Assembly (NCBI GenBank): GCA_913063265.1
Contig: CAJXZG010000007.1
Location: 1 to 64,000, forward strand
Reading direction: 5' to 3'
DNA: 64,000 nucleotides
Origin: an uncultured Prolixibacteraceae bacterium
GTDB taxonomy: Bacteria > Bacteroidota > Bacteroidia > Bacteroidales > Prolixibacteraceae
Shown: piece by piece, positions 18,497 to 27,944 of the stretch
Layout of the letters: every line of letters begins with the position of its first letter
Numbering within the stretch: position 1 is the stretch's first letter
The notes under the pieces: generated by a model
Told to the model about the DNA's origin: nothing
What the model saw: only the letters and a program-made list of their open reading frames with translations
The model's database searches: none
Program-made: the position numbers and the translations under genes

Positions 18497-20038
18497 ATGA
18501 ATAAAAGACAAATAACTATAAGAAATGTAATCTACACTGTTCTGGTATCTATGATATTAGGTTCGTGTTCTGTCAAACCTGAACAAAAACCCAATATCGT
18601 ATTCATTTTTGCCGATGACCAATGTTATGATGCCATTCACGCCTTAGGATATAATTCTGAAATTATAACTCCCAATCTTGATAAACTTGCTGACAAAGGC
18701 ACAACTTTTACACATGCCTATAATATGGGAGCCTGGCAACCGGCTGTCTGCCTGGCTAGCCGGGCAATGTTAAATACAGGCCGCTATGTTTGGGACGCAG
18801 CAAGGTTCGACAATCTTGCTTCACAGGATTCCCTTGCCCAAAAAGGTGAAATGTGGTCACAATTAATGAAAAAGGCAGGATACGAAACTTACATGACCGG
18901 TAAATGGCATCTGAAAATAAAAGCTGACAGTGTTTTTGATCATGTGGTTCATGAACGTCCCGGAATGCCTCAGGATGAATTTCTTAAGAATTATTCCTCT
19001 CTTGTAAAAAAGTTAAAAGAAGAGTATAAACGAAGTGGCGATATTTCAGAATTATTACCCAATGGGTATAGCCGTCCTGCTTCAGAAGCCGATACAAGTT
19101 GGATGCCTTGGGACAAAAGTAATGGAGGTTTTTGGGAAGGCGGAACGCACTGGAGCGAAGTTCTTGGTAATGATGCCATCGGTTTTATCAATCGGGCAAA
19201 AGAAAAAGAAACACCGTTTTTTATGTACCTGGCATTTAATGCTCCGCACGATCCACGTCAATCACCAAAAGAATTTGTAGATATGTATCCGCTGGAGAAA
19301 ATTGAGGTTCCTGAAAGTTTTATTCCCGAATATCCCTATAAAGATGCTATTGGTTGCTCCCCGGTTTTGCGCGACGAGGCACTTGCCCCGTTTCCAAGAA
19401 CTGAATATTCAATTAAGGTAAACCGCCAGGAGTATTATGCAATCATCACACATATGGATGTTCAGATTGGCAGGATACTGGACGCCCTTGAAACGTCAGG
19501 AAAAGCAGATAACACCTACATATTTTTTACGGCTGATCATGGTTTAGCCGTCGGAAATCATGGTTTAGCCGGGAAACAAAATATGTATGATCATAGTATT
19601 CGACCTCCTTTACTGGTAGCCGGACCCGGAATTCCAGAGGGTGGAAGGATTTCTGCAGCGGTATATTTACAGGATATTATGGCTTCAAGTCTTGAAATTG
19701 CCGGAGTTCAAAAACCTGAATATGTTCGGTTTAATTCTTTTATGCCACTTATCAGAGGAGAAAGAACTGAGTCTTTATATCCTGCAATTTATGGATGTTA
19801 TACAGATGAACAACGTATGATTCGAAATGAAAATTTTAAACTTATTATATATCCAAAAATCAAAAAACTGAGATTATACGATATACAAAATGATCCTTTG
19901 GAACTGGTTGACCTAATTGATAAAAATGAATATGCTTCAATTGTTTCAGACCTATTGAAAGATTTTCAAAAACTACAAGTTGAATATGAAGATAATGTGA
20001 AGCTTGATAAAATTTATAATGACTACATTATTCAATAA
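18497..20038 (+). CDS. Sulfatase S1 family lipoprotein with CxASR motif
   Basis: A 513-residue lipoprotein (Cys24). The metal site is IFADDQCYDAIHALG. The maturation motif is C85-L-A-S-R followed by AMLNTG, so proline is replaced by alanine relative to CxPSR. Known sulfatase-maturing radical enzymes accept the (C/S)-x-(P/A)-x-R form, so the protein is probably still active. GKWHLKI and TADHGLAVGNHGLAGKQNMYDHS complete the active site. The NMGAW...VC opening is typical of choline-sulfatase-like or carrageenan-type S1 groups. It is the third sulfatase in the run and differs from the other two enough to suggest a different sulfate position. Confidence 0.9.
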   Translation: MNKRQITIRNVIYTVLVSMILGSCSVKPEQKPNIVFIFADDQCYDAIHALGYNSEIITPNLDKLADKGTTFTHAYNMGAWQPAVCLASRAMLNTGRYVWDAARFDNLASQDSLAQKGEMWSQLMKKAGYETYMTGKWHLKIKADSVFDHVVHERPGMPQDEFLKNYSSLVKKLKEEYKRSGDISELLPNGYSRPASEADTSWMPWDKSNGGFWEGGTHWSEVLGNDAIGFINRAKEKETPFFMYLAFNAPHDPRQSPKEFVDMYPLEKIEVPESFIPEYPYKDAIGCSPVLRDEALAPFPRTEYSIKVNRQEYYAIITHMDVQIGRILDALETSGKADNTYIFFTADHGLAVGNHGLAGKQNMYDHSIRPPLLVAGPGIPEGGRISAAVYLQDIMASSLEIAGVQKPEYVRFNSFMPLIRGERTESLYPAIYGCYTDEQRMIRNENFKLIIYPKIKKLRLYDIQNDPLELVDLIDKNEYASIVSDLLKDFQKLQVEYEDNVKLDKIYNDYIIQ

Positions 20039-20101
20039 AAAATACCGCGAAGCTATTTAAAAAAATTATCTTCGGCGCATAATAAGAAAACAGTTTAAAT
20101 A

Positions 20102-22120
20102 ATGTCAGCAAACAATAGATTTTTCACTATCATTTTCTTTATATCACTTTTCATTTCTGGAATCTTAAATGCCCAGAATTTAATTACAAATCCGGGCTTT
20201 GAAAACGGGATTACAGGTTGGGGAAGAAACATGAACAATGGAGCAATTGTGAGTTTTACAACCGATACAACTAATTCTCCTGAAGGAGAACAATATCTCA
20301 AATGTGTGGTTAGCAAGCTAGGTGCAAATGATTGGGATGTGCAGTTAAGATCAAATACATTTGCAGTAAATCAAAGCCATAAATACCGACTTACTTTTAA
20401 AGCAAAAAGCGAAACATCAGGAGCAGAACTTAAAGTTTATATTCAAAAGAATTCATGGATGGGAAAGAGTTTTACTTTAACTAATTCATGGAAAACCTAT
20501 ACCTACGAATTTTTCCCCAATGAAAACACCAAAGAGCTTAAATTCAACTTTGTAAAAATAACAAGTTACTTTGTTGATGATATTCTTATTGAAGATATAA
20601 CTCCGGTAAACAGTGATTATAACACACCTCCGAGTTGTGTAATTACAGCTCCCCATGTAAATGCATATTATAAAACAGAGAGTTCAGTAACGATTAATGC
20701 TTATGCCACTGATATTGGTGGTTCAGGCCTGCCCGGTGAAATTTCAAAAGTTGAATTTTTTGTTGATGAGAATAAAATTGGTGAAACATCTGAATCGTCT
20801 AACAACACATACAGCATTAATTGGGATGCTCAGGAAGTTGGAGAATATCGCATCACTGCAACGGCAACCGACCTGTCGGGCAAGAAATTTACTTCAGCAG
20901 GAGTACTTATTTCTGTTGGTACTAATGAAGTAAAAGAAATTGGATTAAGTGCCGGTAAAGGAAAGTACCTGGGTAATGTTTGTAGAAATGAAGGAATACA
21001 GGCCTCGTTTTTAAACTATTGGAATTCATCAACTTCGGGTAACGGAGGGAAATGGCAAACGGTTGAAAGAACCAGAGACAGAATGAACTGGACATTGGGA
21101 GACCAGGCATACAATCTCGCTAAAAACAATCATCTCCCGTATCGTTATCATACAATTGCATGGGGCAGTCAGTATCCCTATTGGATAAAAACATTATCCC
21201 CTGCCGATTTTCAGGAAGAAATGGAAGAGTTTATAAGTGCCATTGCAGAACGGTATCTTTATATCGACCAGATTGATGTAATCAATGAAGCATTGCCCGG
21301 ACATCAGGAAGATACCAAATACTTTATTAACGCATTAGGTGGAGCAGGAGAATCAGGCTATGACTGGGCAGTTTGGTTATTTAAAAAATCGCGTGAATAT
21401 TTTCCAAATGCCAAATTGATATTGAACGATTTTGCCATGGTGAACAGCAGCAGTAACATCCGTGAGCAACTTCTGCTGTTACAGGTTTTAAGGGATAGTG
21501 CATTGGTTGATGGATTTGGTGCGCAGGCACATACTTTTAACCTGGATAATATGACTGCAGGCGATCTTCAGAAAAACCTTGATTTGATGGCGACTGCAGG
21601 TATTCCATTATATATTACTGAAATGGATATGGAAGGCAAAAATACAGATGAAGCCTCTCAGTTAACAAGTTACAAAAACCTTTTCCCGGTTTTATGGGAG
21701 CATCCGGCTGTTGCAGGTATTACGTTGTGGGGGTATGTTTTCGACCAGATGTGGAAACCAAAAGCAGGGCTGGTTTATGCAGACGGCACGGAACGTCCGG
21801 GTATGATTTGGTTAAAAGATTACCTTGAGCAACAGGAAGATGTTGGTTATCCCTTAAAAAGTCAGACTACAACTTCTTCAGAGTTTATAACAAAGGAATT
21901 CAGCAATATTAAAGTTTATCCAAATCCGGCTCACCGAAACGTCACTGTTCGAAATTCATCCGATAAAGCAGAAAGGATTAGAATTTTTAATATTCATGGG
22001 CAGTTGGTGGATAATTTCGAGGTATCACCCAACTCAGATGTAAATCGAATTTTGGAAAGTGGAATGTATTTGGTTAAAATCAATGGTCTGAAGACTATCA
22101 AACTTTTAGTAAATGACTAA
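20102..22120 (+). CDS. GH10 endo-beta-1,4-xylanase-like enzyme with CBM and T9SS tail
   Basis: A 672-residue secreted multidomain enzyme. The signal peptide ends near residue 24. A CBM4/9-like carbohydrate-binding domain covers about 25-165 (NLITNPGFENGITGW). A bacterial Ig-like domain (about 175-275) follows with ISKVEFFVDENKIGE. The GH10 barrel covers about 280-590, with acid/base Glu396 in DVINEAL and nucleophile Glu507 in YITEMDMEG. The last ~70 residues are a type A T9SS sorting domain (IKVYPNPAHRNVTV ... GMYLVKI ... IKLLV), so the protein is probably exported by the type IX system to the surface. GH10 enzymes cleave internal beta-1,4 bonds of xylan or related glycans. It ends the enzyme run. 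Confidence 0.92.
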   Translation: MSANNRFFTIIFFISLFISGILNAQNLITNPGFENGITGWGRNMNNGAIVSFTTDTTNSPEGEQYLKCVVSKLGANDWDVQLRSNTFAVNQSHKYRLTFKAKSETSGAELKVYIQKNSWMGKSFTLTNSWKTYTYEFFPNENTKELKFNFVKITSYFVDDILIEDITPVNSDYNTPPSCVITAPHVNAYYKTESSVTINAYATDIGGSGLPGEISKVEFFVDENKIGETSESSNNTYSINWDAQEVGEYRITATATDLSGKKFTSAGVLISVGTNEVKEIGLSAGKGKYLGNVCRNEGIQASFLNYWNSSTSGNGGKWQTVERTRDRMNWTLGDQAYNLAKNNHLPYRYHTIAWGSQYPYWIKTLSPADFQEEMEEFISAIAERYLYIDQIDVINEALPGHQEDTKYFINALGGAGESGYDWAVWLFKKSREYFPNAKLILNDFAMVNSSSNIREQLLLLQVLRDSALVDGFGAQAHTFNLDNMTAGDLQKNLDLMATAGIPLYITEMDMEGKNTDEASQLTSYKNLFPVLWEHPAVAGITLWGYVFDQMWKPKAGLVYADGTERPGMIWLKDYLEQQEDVGYPLKSQTTTSSEFITKEFSNIKVYPNPAHRNVTVRNSSDKAERIRIFNIHGQLVDNFEVSPNSDVNRILESGMYLVKINGLKTIKLLVND

Positions 22121-22195
22121 ATTCCTGATTAATAGTTCCGAATTTTAGTAATCCTGAGAACTCGGTCAAATAAAAAACTGAACTTGCTTTAAAGA

Positions 22196-23071
22196 CTAAT
22201 GTATCACCCAGTACATCATTCCTCCTGTAAATTCCAGAGAGTCGAAATTGTATTGGCTCGCAATAAAATTAATGGGCAACATTTGAAAATAGTTTACATC
22301 TTGCCCATCTAATTTTGCAGGCACCCAGGCACCTTTAATATTTCCAAAGGCTTCCACCAAAATTCCATTTAGCGTTTGACTAATTCCCTGAACAATTCTC
22401 ACTCCTCCAATTTCCCCTTCTTTGGTAATTACCAATCCGATTATCATTTGGCCCTGTACCGTTAATAAATCGAAGTTAGCTTTTTTAATTGCCTGGCTGA
22501 TTTGCTGATGAATAAATCCCATTCCCGGTTCAAAACGGGGCTCAGAATCCACCGAATAAAAAATATCATCTACAATCTCTGTTCCATCAGGTTGCCAGTT
22601 TTTATTCGAAATTAACTCGTTGTTTTTATATTGCGAAACCGACCTTTTTGTACCATTTTCATAATATTCAACTACTTCACCATCCAGAATCAGTGGCACT
22701 TTTTGTTTGCTTTTACCTTTTCTTTTTATACCGTTTTTTGTTCTGTCGGTAAACTCAAAATAACCGTTTTCAAGAGCTTTGAATTCCCTCTCAACCTTTC
22801 CTGAAAAACTATTACCTTTCATTCGAATTTCAAAAATTGTATCACTGACAACCTTTATTTTTTCGTTGTAAATTTGTTGCCAACCATCTTCGGTTGATTT
22901 AAAAGTTTTTACCCTGATTTTATTTTTCCCTTTATAATCTACTGATTTCTTTAATACTTTTTTATCAGGATTTTCCATTCTACCATTCACTCCGTAATAA
23001 TAATCAGCATCTCTTTGTCCAGAGCTGAAAACAGGAATAAGGATTATGATAATAATAATAAGCTTTTTCAT
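22196..23071 (-). CDS. Secreted protein with TonB C-terminal-like domain
   Basis: A 291-residue protein with a signal peptide (MKKLIIIIIILIPVFSSG). Residues about 60-160 contain short strands of the MORN/antitoxin-like text pattern (GEVVEYYENGTKRSVSQYKN). Residues about 175-270 resemble the TonB C-terminal fold (MIIGLVITKEGEIGGVRIVQGI ... AWVPAKLDGQDV). There is no N-terminal membrane anchor or proline-rich linker, so it is not a classical TonB; Bacteroidota contain many such soluble relatives of unknown job. It is convergent with the GH10 gene. Confidence 0.72.
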   Translation of the reverse strand: MKKLIIIIIILIPVFSSGQRDADYYYGVNGRMENPDKKVLKKSVDYKGKNKIRVKTFKSTEDGWQQIYNEKIKVVSDTIFEIRMKGNSFSGKVEREFKALENGYFEFTDRTKNGIKRKGKSKQKVPLILDGEVVEYYENGTKRSVSQYKNNELISNKNWQPDGTEIVDDIFYSVDSEPRFEPGMGFIHQQISQAIKKANFDLLTVQGQMIIGLVITKEGEIGGVRIVQGISQTLNGILVEAFGNIKGAWVPAKLDGQDVNYFQMLPINFIASQYNFDSLEFTGGMMYWVIH

Positions 23072-23102
23072 TCGTCTATAATTGTCTTTTTTATTAATGT
23101 AA

Positions 23103-23160
23103 TCCCGATAATTATCGGGAGAATTCGCTTGTAATCATCCTTCTCCCGAGTTATTGGGAC
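23103..23160. repeat. REP-like palindrome pair
   Basis: TCCCGATAATTATCGGGA (23103-23120) is a perfect 18-bp palindrome. A second imperfect one, CCCGAGTTATTGGG, lies at about 23146-23159. Arms TCGGGAGAA (23115-23123) and TTCTCCCGA (23141-23149) are also complementary to each other. The CCCGAT core is the same as in the hairpins behind the permease genes further right, which points to a genome-wide palindromic repeat family. Confidence 0.75.
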
Positions 23161-23225
23161 TGGTTGTGTGAAAGACATTTTACATGCTCGTTTTATCTTC
23201 TCAACATTTTAAAAACAGCGTTAAC

Positions 23226-23837
23226 TTACAAATTTAGTGCCAGTTGCTCATCAAATAAACGAAACGATTTGCGATGAAATTTGCTTACGCCAAATTCTTT
23301 TATGGCATCACGATGTTGTTTTGTCGGGTAACCTTTATTTTTATCCCAACCATAGTTTGGGAAATCAAAATGTAGTTTTTCCATCAAATCGTCACGATAC
23401 GTTTTTGCCAAAACCGAAGCCGCTGCAATGGATAAAAATCTTCCGTCACCTTTAATCATACAGGTAAATGGTATTTTCGTTTGCGGCCTGAACCTGTTAC
23501 CATCAATCAATAAATGTTCGGGTTGAATTTTTAGTTTTTGCACAGCACGATTCATGGCTAAAAAAGAAGCATTTAAAATATTTACCTCATCAATTTCCTC
23601 ATTGGTAACAGATTCAACTGCCCATGCCAGAGCTTCTTTTTCTATTACGGGCCTGAGCGACTTTCGTTGTTTTTCAGTAAGTACTTTGGAATCGTTTAAA
23701 ATTTCATTGTCAAAATCAAAGGGAAGTATAACTGCTGCAGCAACTACTGGTCCTGCCAAACAACCACGACCAGCTTCATCGCAGCCTGCTTCTATGATGT
23801 TTTGTTTATAAAAAGGAAGTAATTTAGACTTTGTCAT
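23226..23837 (-). CDS. rnhB: Ribonuclease HII
   Basis: A 203-residue enzyme of normal RNase HII length. Near the N-terminus is [16 protein letters not shown] with the catalytic Asp20-Glu21 pair. LLIDGNRF supplies a third carboxylate region, and [13 protein letters not shown] is the conserved helix. It removes RNA from RNA/DNA hybrids in the cytoplasm, including single ribonucleotides and primers. It lies 15 bases downstream of the glycosyltransferase gene on the same strand and is probably co-transcribed with it. Confidence 0.97.
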   Translation of the reverse strand: MTKSKLLPFYKQNIIEAGCDEAGRGCLAGPVVAAAVILPFDFDNEILNDSKVLTEKQRKSLRPVIEKEALAWAVESVTNEEIDEVNILNASFLAMNRAVQKLKIQPEHLLIDGNRFRPQTKIPFTCMIKGDGRFLSIAAASVLAKTYRDDLMEKLHFDFPNYGWDKNKGYPTKQHRDAIKEFGVSKFHRKSFRLFDEQLALNL

Positions 23838-23852
23838 TTTTTGCTTCCGTCA

Positions 23853-24980
23853 TTATTCATACAATGCACGTTTTACACTCTCCCAAAGCAATCTTGCAGT
23901 TTCGTCCCAGCTGAATTTCTTTTTTTGTTCAAATCCTTTTTTTATCAATTCTTTTCTTAGCTCCTTGTCCTCGGCAAGTTTTACCATTGCTGCAGTAACC
24001 TGGTCAATTTTCATTGGATCGGCATAAATTACAGCATCCCCGCCCACTTCCGGAATTGATGTCGTATTTGAACAAATTACCGGAATTCCTGCTGTCATAG
24101 CTTCCACAATTGGAATACCAAAACCTTCGAAAAAAGGAACAAAAGTGAGTGCAAGCGCTGCACCAAAGATATCGTGCAACTCCCTTGTTTCCACCCTTCC
24201 GGTAAACACAACATCTTCCTTGTATTTCATATTTTCGTATGTCTCGAAAATATCTCCGGTTTTGTGCATTTCTCCACCAACAATCACCAGCTTTATGTTG
24301 TTTTTTGTATCGCTTTTAAAAGCATCGAAAGCATTTAGCAAACCACTTACATTTTTTCGTGGGTGTAATGCTCCTACAAAAAGGAAGTATTCTTCTCCTC
24401 TTGAAATCCTGTTTCTTATTTTAATTTTTTCATCCTCTTCCAGTGGTTCGAAAATCTGGTTAATTCCGTCGTAAACCACATCAATCTTATCGTAACTCAG
24501 TTTAAACGAACGGGCAATATCTTCTTTGGAATAAAAAGATACGGTAGCTATTCGTTTTGCTTTTCTGGCAAAGCGGGGAAAAAAGAAATTATAGTATTTG
24601 GCAATCAGCCATGGTAAATCTTCAGGCCGGTGCACAAAATTTATATCATGTATTACTGCCAGTTGCGGCACCTTCGTTCGTAGTGATAAATAACCATCGG
24701 GTGATAAAAACAGGTCGACCTTGTATTTTTTTAAAATCTTCGGAATCCTGAAATCAAACCAGATATAAAACAACAAAGGGTGACGTGCTTGCGGGCCAAT
24801 AACAACCGGAGTTACGTTTTCAGAAAAGATATAATCAGGATTATATGGCCTGTCAAAAATAAAAATAAACTCATGTTCCGGATGGTTTCTGGTCATCCTT
24901 AGCAAGGTTTCATAGGTAAACCAGCCAATTCCTTCAAGTTTGCCTTTCTGCAATAAACGTGTATTTACAGCAATCCTCAT
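23853..24980 (-). CDS. Glycosyltransferase family 4 (GT-B)
   Basis: A 375-residue cytoplasmic enzyme counted from the start at 24980, where MRIAVNTRLLQKGKLEGIGW opens a GT-B N-terminal fold. A start at 25067 would add 29 residues and overlap the divergent gene, so it is rejected. FVGALHPRKNV opens the C-terminal donor domain, and FFEGFGIPIVEAMTAGIPVI carries the E-x7-E nucleotide-sugar motif of GT4 retaining enzymes. It probably adds a hexose to a lipid-linked surface polysaccharide. The divergent FkbM and flippase genes support a surface-glycan role. Confidence 0.9.
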   Translation of the reverse strand: MRIAVNTRLLQKGKLEGIGWFTYETLLRMTRNHPEHEFIFIFDRPYNPDYIFSENVTPVVIGPQARHPLLFYIWFDFRIPKILKKYKVDLFLSPDGYLSLRTKVPQLAVIHDINFVHRPEDLPWLIAKYYNFFFPRFARKAKRIATVSFYSKEDIARSFKLSYDKIDVVYDGINQIFEPLEEDEKIKIRNRISRGEEYFLFVGALHPRKNVSGLLNAFDAFKSDTKNNIKLVIVGGEMHKTGDIFETYENMKYKEDVVFTGRVETRELHDIFGAALALTFVPFFEGFGIPIVEAMTAGIPVICSNTTSIPEVGGDAVIYADPMKIDQVTAAMVKLAEDKELRKELIKKGFEQKKKFSWDETARLLWESVKRALYE

Positions 24981-25011
24981 AACGAAGGTGAAAATAGAAA
25001 TTATTTTCTGA

Positions 25012-25019
25012 TATCTTTG
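25012..25019 (+). promoter_or_regulatory. Candidate -7 promoter box of the FkbM gene
   Basis: TATCTTTG exactly matches TAnnTTTG and lies 19 bases before the ATG at 25038, in the 57-base gap between divergent genes. A clear -33 TTTG is not evident. Confidence 0.5.
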
Positions 25020-25037
25020 CCCCAAAGTTAGAAGTAA

Positions 25038-25778
25038 ATGAAGACTTTCGTAAAATATATACTGCAAAAATCACTTGGCCTGAAAACCTATTTATACGTT
25101 TTTGCACGATTTATTATTGTGAAACTGAGATGGGATAAAAACGAAAAAGATTTTTTCTATTTTCTCGGGCTCATACCGGACAATGGATTAATACTGGATT
25201 TGGGAGCGAATATTGGTGTAACAAGTTATCATTTGTCCAAAAACAAACCCAACAGTTCCATCCTTTCCTTTGAACCACTAACCCTGAATATGGATACTCT
25301 GAAACGTATAAAAAAAAGATTCAATCTAAATAACGTTACAGAATATCAGGTTGCCGTTGGAGAGGAAAAAGGAAGTCTTGAAATGGTAATGCCGGTAATA
25401 AACGATGTTCCGATGCATGGATTAAGCCATGTAATTCACGAAGAAAACACAGAAATGAACGAAGGATTCAAATATAATGTTCCGGTGGTATGTTTAGACG
25501 AATTCGAACCTATTCAGAATTCAAAAAAAAGGGTAACTGCTCTTAAAATAGACGTAGAGAATTTTGAATACTTTGTGTTAAAGGGAGGTGAACGCTTAAT
25601 AGCTGAAAATAAACCAGTCATATATTGCGAATTGTGGGATAACGAAAACAGAACAAAATGTATTGAACTTTTAAGTAATCATGGTTATACGGCTCAGGTT
25701 CTTCAAAAAGATGAATTGGTTCCATTTGAAAAAGCAAAAGTCGAAAAACACAATTTCTTTTTTCTTCCCGGTAATTGA
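25038..25778 (+). CDS. FkbM-family methyltransferase
   Basis: A 246-residue protein. The SAM-binding loop is LILDLGANIGVTSYHLSK (about residues 50-67). FEPLTLNMDTLK and ALKIDVENFEYFVLKGGERL are the hallmark FkbM segments. The family methylates hydroxyl groups of sugars or polyketides using S-adenosylmethionine. The genes on either side encode a glycosyltransferase and a flippase, so a sugar in a surface polysaccharide is the likely substrate. The ATG start follows a promoter-like box and gives the full fold. Confidence 0.9.
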   Translation: MKTFVKYILQKSLGLKTYLYVFARFIIVKLRWDKNEKDFFYFLGLIPDNGLILDLGANIGVTSYHLSKNKPNSSILSFEPLTLNMDTLKRIKKRFNLNNVTEYQVAVGEEKGSLEMVMPVINDVPMHGLSHVIHEENTEMNEGFKYNVPVVCLDEFEPIQNSKKRVTALKIDVENFEYFVLKGGERLIAENKPVIYCELWDNENRTKCIELLSNHGYTAQVLQKDELVPFEKAKVEKHNFFFLPGN

Positions 25779-25816
25779 ATCTATACCAAAAACTGATAAA
25801 AAACGTTATTCTTTAC

Positions 25817-25848
25817 TGAATAAAGCGCTACTTTTATAGCTTTATTCA
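25817..25848 (+). terminator. Hairpin after FkbM gene
   Basis: TGAATAAAGC (25817-25826) pairs perfectly with GCTTTATTCA (25839-25848) around a 12-base loop. No T-run follows, so termination would be partial; the flippase gene begins 16 bases later. Confidence 0.45.
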
Positions 25849-25864
25849 ATTAACCAAAAAGCTT

Positions 25865-27313
25865 TTGAAAAGAAAATTTGTTACCAATCTTATATTACTC
25901 GTAACTCTCAATCTGCTTATTAAACCATTTTGGATTCTTGGAATCGACCGCTCTGTGCAAAATTTAGTTGGTGATGAAAGTTATGGGATGTATTTTGCCC
26001 TTTTTAATTTCTCATTGCTTTTGAATATTATTTTGGATGTTGGTATTACCAATTTTAATAATAAAAATATTGCCCAAAATAATTCTTTATTAAACAAACA
26101 TCTTTCCAATATAGTTGGATTAAAATTTACACTGGCCATTGTTTATGCCATTTTTAGTTTAGTTACTGCAACAATTATTGGTTACGATAAAATTCAGATT
26201 CACCTGCTCCTCTTTCTGATTTTTAACCAGTTTTTGATATCGTTTACGCTGTATCTTCGATCGAACATTAGCGGATTACACCTGTTTAGGACTGATAGTT
26301 TGCTGTCGGTTCTCGATAGAAGCTTAATGATAATCATTTGCGGAATTCTTTTATACTCCAACTTTTTTAAAGATCATTTTACGATAGAATGGTTTGTTTA
26401 TGCTCAAACTGCAGCCTATGTACTTACCACAGTTATTACTTTTTTTATCGTCCTTCAAAAATCAGGAAAAATAAATATCAGATTCAGCCCTAAATTTTTT
26501 ATCGCTTTCCTTAGAAAATCCTATCCCTATGCTTTGCTAATATTATTGATGTCGTTCTATAACCGCATTGACGGAGTTATGTTGGAACGTATGCTTCCTG
26601 ATGCATTAGGCAAACAACAGGCTGGCATCTATGCCCAGGCATTTCGTTTACTCGATGCAGTTTCAATGTTTGGTGTATTGGTAGCTGGATTATTATTGCC
26701 CATTTTTGCTAAAATGATAAAAGAACGCGAACCTTTATCTTCAATGATTAAACTATCCTTTACTTTTCTTTTTGTAACAGCTGTGATTGTTGCCGTTTCC
26801 AGCGGATTTTACAATTTCGAAATTATGGATATTTTGTACCATTCCAATACAGAACATTCATCGGGTATCCTGGGGATTTTAATGACCGGTTTTATTGGTA
26901 TTGCCACAACTTATGTTTTTGGAACATTGCTTACGGCTAACGGAAGTATGAAACAACTGAATATTATGGCGTTCATAGGTATGATTATCAATGTTTCGCT
27001 CAACCTTGTATTGATTCCTAAATATCAGGCTTTTGGTTCGGCTTATGCAAGTTTGTGCACCCAAATAATTACCGCACTGGCACAGGTTATATTAGCCACC
27101 ATTATTTTTAAGCTAAAACCAGATTTTATCTTTATTCTGAAACTGGTTGCCTTTGTAAGCATAACCATTGGTTTGGCAATGGTTTCAAAAATTTTTAATA
27201 ACTGGTTTATCGGTTACCTGTTTTTACTTTCCGGCGCTGCACTGCTTTCTTTCATTTTAAGGTTGTTCCACATTAAAGATTTGATTAAGTTGCTTCCGCC
27301 AAAACAGTTATGA
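25865..27313 (+). CDS. Wzx-type oligosaccharide flippase
   Basis: A 482-residue integral membrane protein with a TTG start and about 12-14 hydrophobic helices, the layout of the polysaccharide-biosynthesis branch of the MOP (multidrug/oligosaccharide-lipid/polysaccharide exporter) superfamily. Recognisable parts are NIILDVGITNFNNKNIA near the N-terminus, SYPYALLILLMSFYNRIDGVML in the middle and LNLVLIPKYQAFGSAYASL near the C-terminus; the last is a typical Wzx/MurJ-like turn. It probably moves lipid-linked sugar units across the inner membrane. Its last four bases overlap the start of the DUF3267 gene. Confidence 0.88.
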   Translation: MKRKFVTNLILLVTLNLLIKPFWILGIDRSVQNLVGDESYGMYFALFNFSLLLNIILDVGITNFNNKNIAQNNSLLNKHLSNIVGLKFTLAIVYAIFSLVTATIIGYDKIQIHLLLFLIFNQFLISFTLYLRSNISGLHLFRTDSLLSVLDRSLMIIICGILLYSNFFKDHFTIEWFVYAQTAAYVLTTVITFFIVLQKSGKINIRFSPKFFIAFLRKSYPYALLILLMSFYNRIDGVMLERMLPDALGKQQAGIYAQAFRLLDAVSMFGVLVAGLLLPIFAKMIKEREPLSSMIKLSFTFLFVTAVIVAVSSGFYNFEIMDILYHSNTEHSSGILGILMTGFIGIATTYVFGTLLTANGSMKQLNIMAFIGMIINVSLNLVLIPKYQAFGSAYASLCTQIITALAQVILATIIFKLKPDFIFILKLVAFVSITIGLAMVSKIFNNWFIGYLFLLSGAALLSFILRLFHIKDLIKLLPPKQL

Positions 27314-27942
27314 AAAATCCGACAATCATTGAATTACAAAACTCCGATAAATATGAGTTGATTGCTCAGTTAAACCATCGGCAAATTAAGGAATTTGTGA
27401 TTGATCAATTGTCAGAGGGAGGATGGTTAATAAAGTCTTATATGGTGTACCAGGTATTGATGATTTTAATTGGTGTATTTTTCCTTGTAAGAAGTATTAT
27501 TGATGCTTTTCAAGGATTTTTGGCTCCCATATATTATACTTTTGCCGCTTTGTTTTTTTGTTTTTCCGTATTAATCGTCATTCACGAACTTCTTCATGGA
27601 ACTGCATTAAAATTTATAGGAGCACCAAAAGTTACTTATGGAGCATACTTAAAAAAATTCATTTTTTATGCAGAAGCTGATCAGTTTGTAATCAATAAAA
27701 AACAGTTTGCCGCGGTGGCACTTACCCCGCTGCTGACTATAAAACTTATTACTATAACAGGAATAATAATTCTGGTAAACCAACCGGCTTATTATTTTCC
27801 ACTTATAATTATGTGTGCCCACAGCCTGTTTTGTGCAGGTGATATTGGATTACTTTCAGTTTTTTATAAATACGGAAGATCAGAGATTTATACTTTTGAT
27901 GTGAAGTCTGATAAAACCAGTTTTTTTTTCAAAACAAGGTAA
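27310..27942 (+). CDS. DUF3267 putative membrane zincin peptidase
   Basis: A 210-residue membrane protein with about four hydrophobic helices. VIVIHELLHGTALKFIG contains an HExxH zinc motif inside a helix, and a downstream acidic residue (EADQF) may be the third ligand; this is the DUF3267 layout. Substrate unknown. The 4-base overlap with the flippase gene implies translational coupling. Its end is 2 bases from the end of the convergent histidine kinase gene. Confidence 0.85.
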   Translation: MKNPTIIELQNSDKYELIAQLNHRQIKEFVIDQLSEGGWLIKSYMVYQVLMILIGVFFLVRSIIDAFQGFLAPIYYTFAALFFCFSVLIVIHELLHGTALKFIGAPKVTYGAYLKKFIFYAEADQFVINKKQFAAVALTPLLTIKLITITGIIILVNQPAYYFPLIIMCAHSLFCAGDIGLLSVFYKYGRSEIYTFDVKSDKTSFFFKTR

Positions 27943-27944
27943 TG

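Noticed and set aside
24981-25067. Longer start for the glycosyltransferase
   Set aside because: The added 29 residues precede the normal GT-B opening and overlap the divergent FkbM gene.
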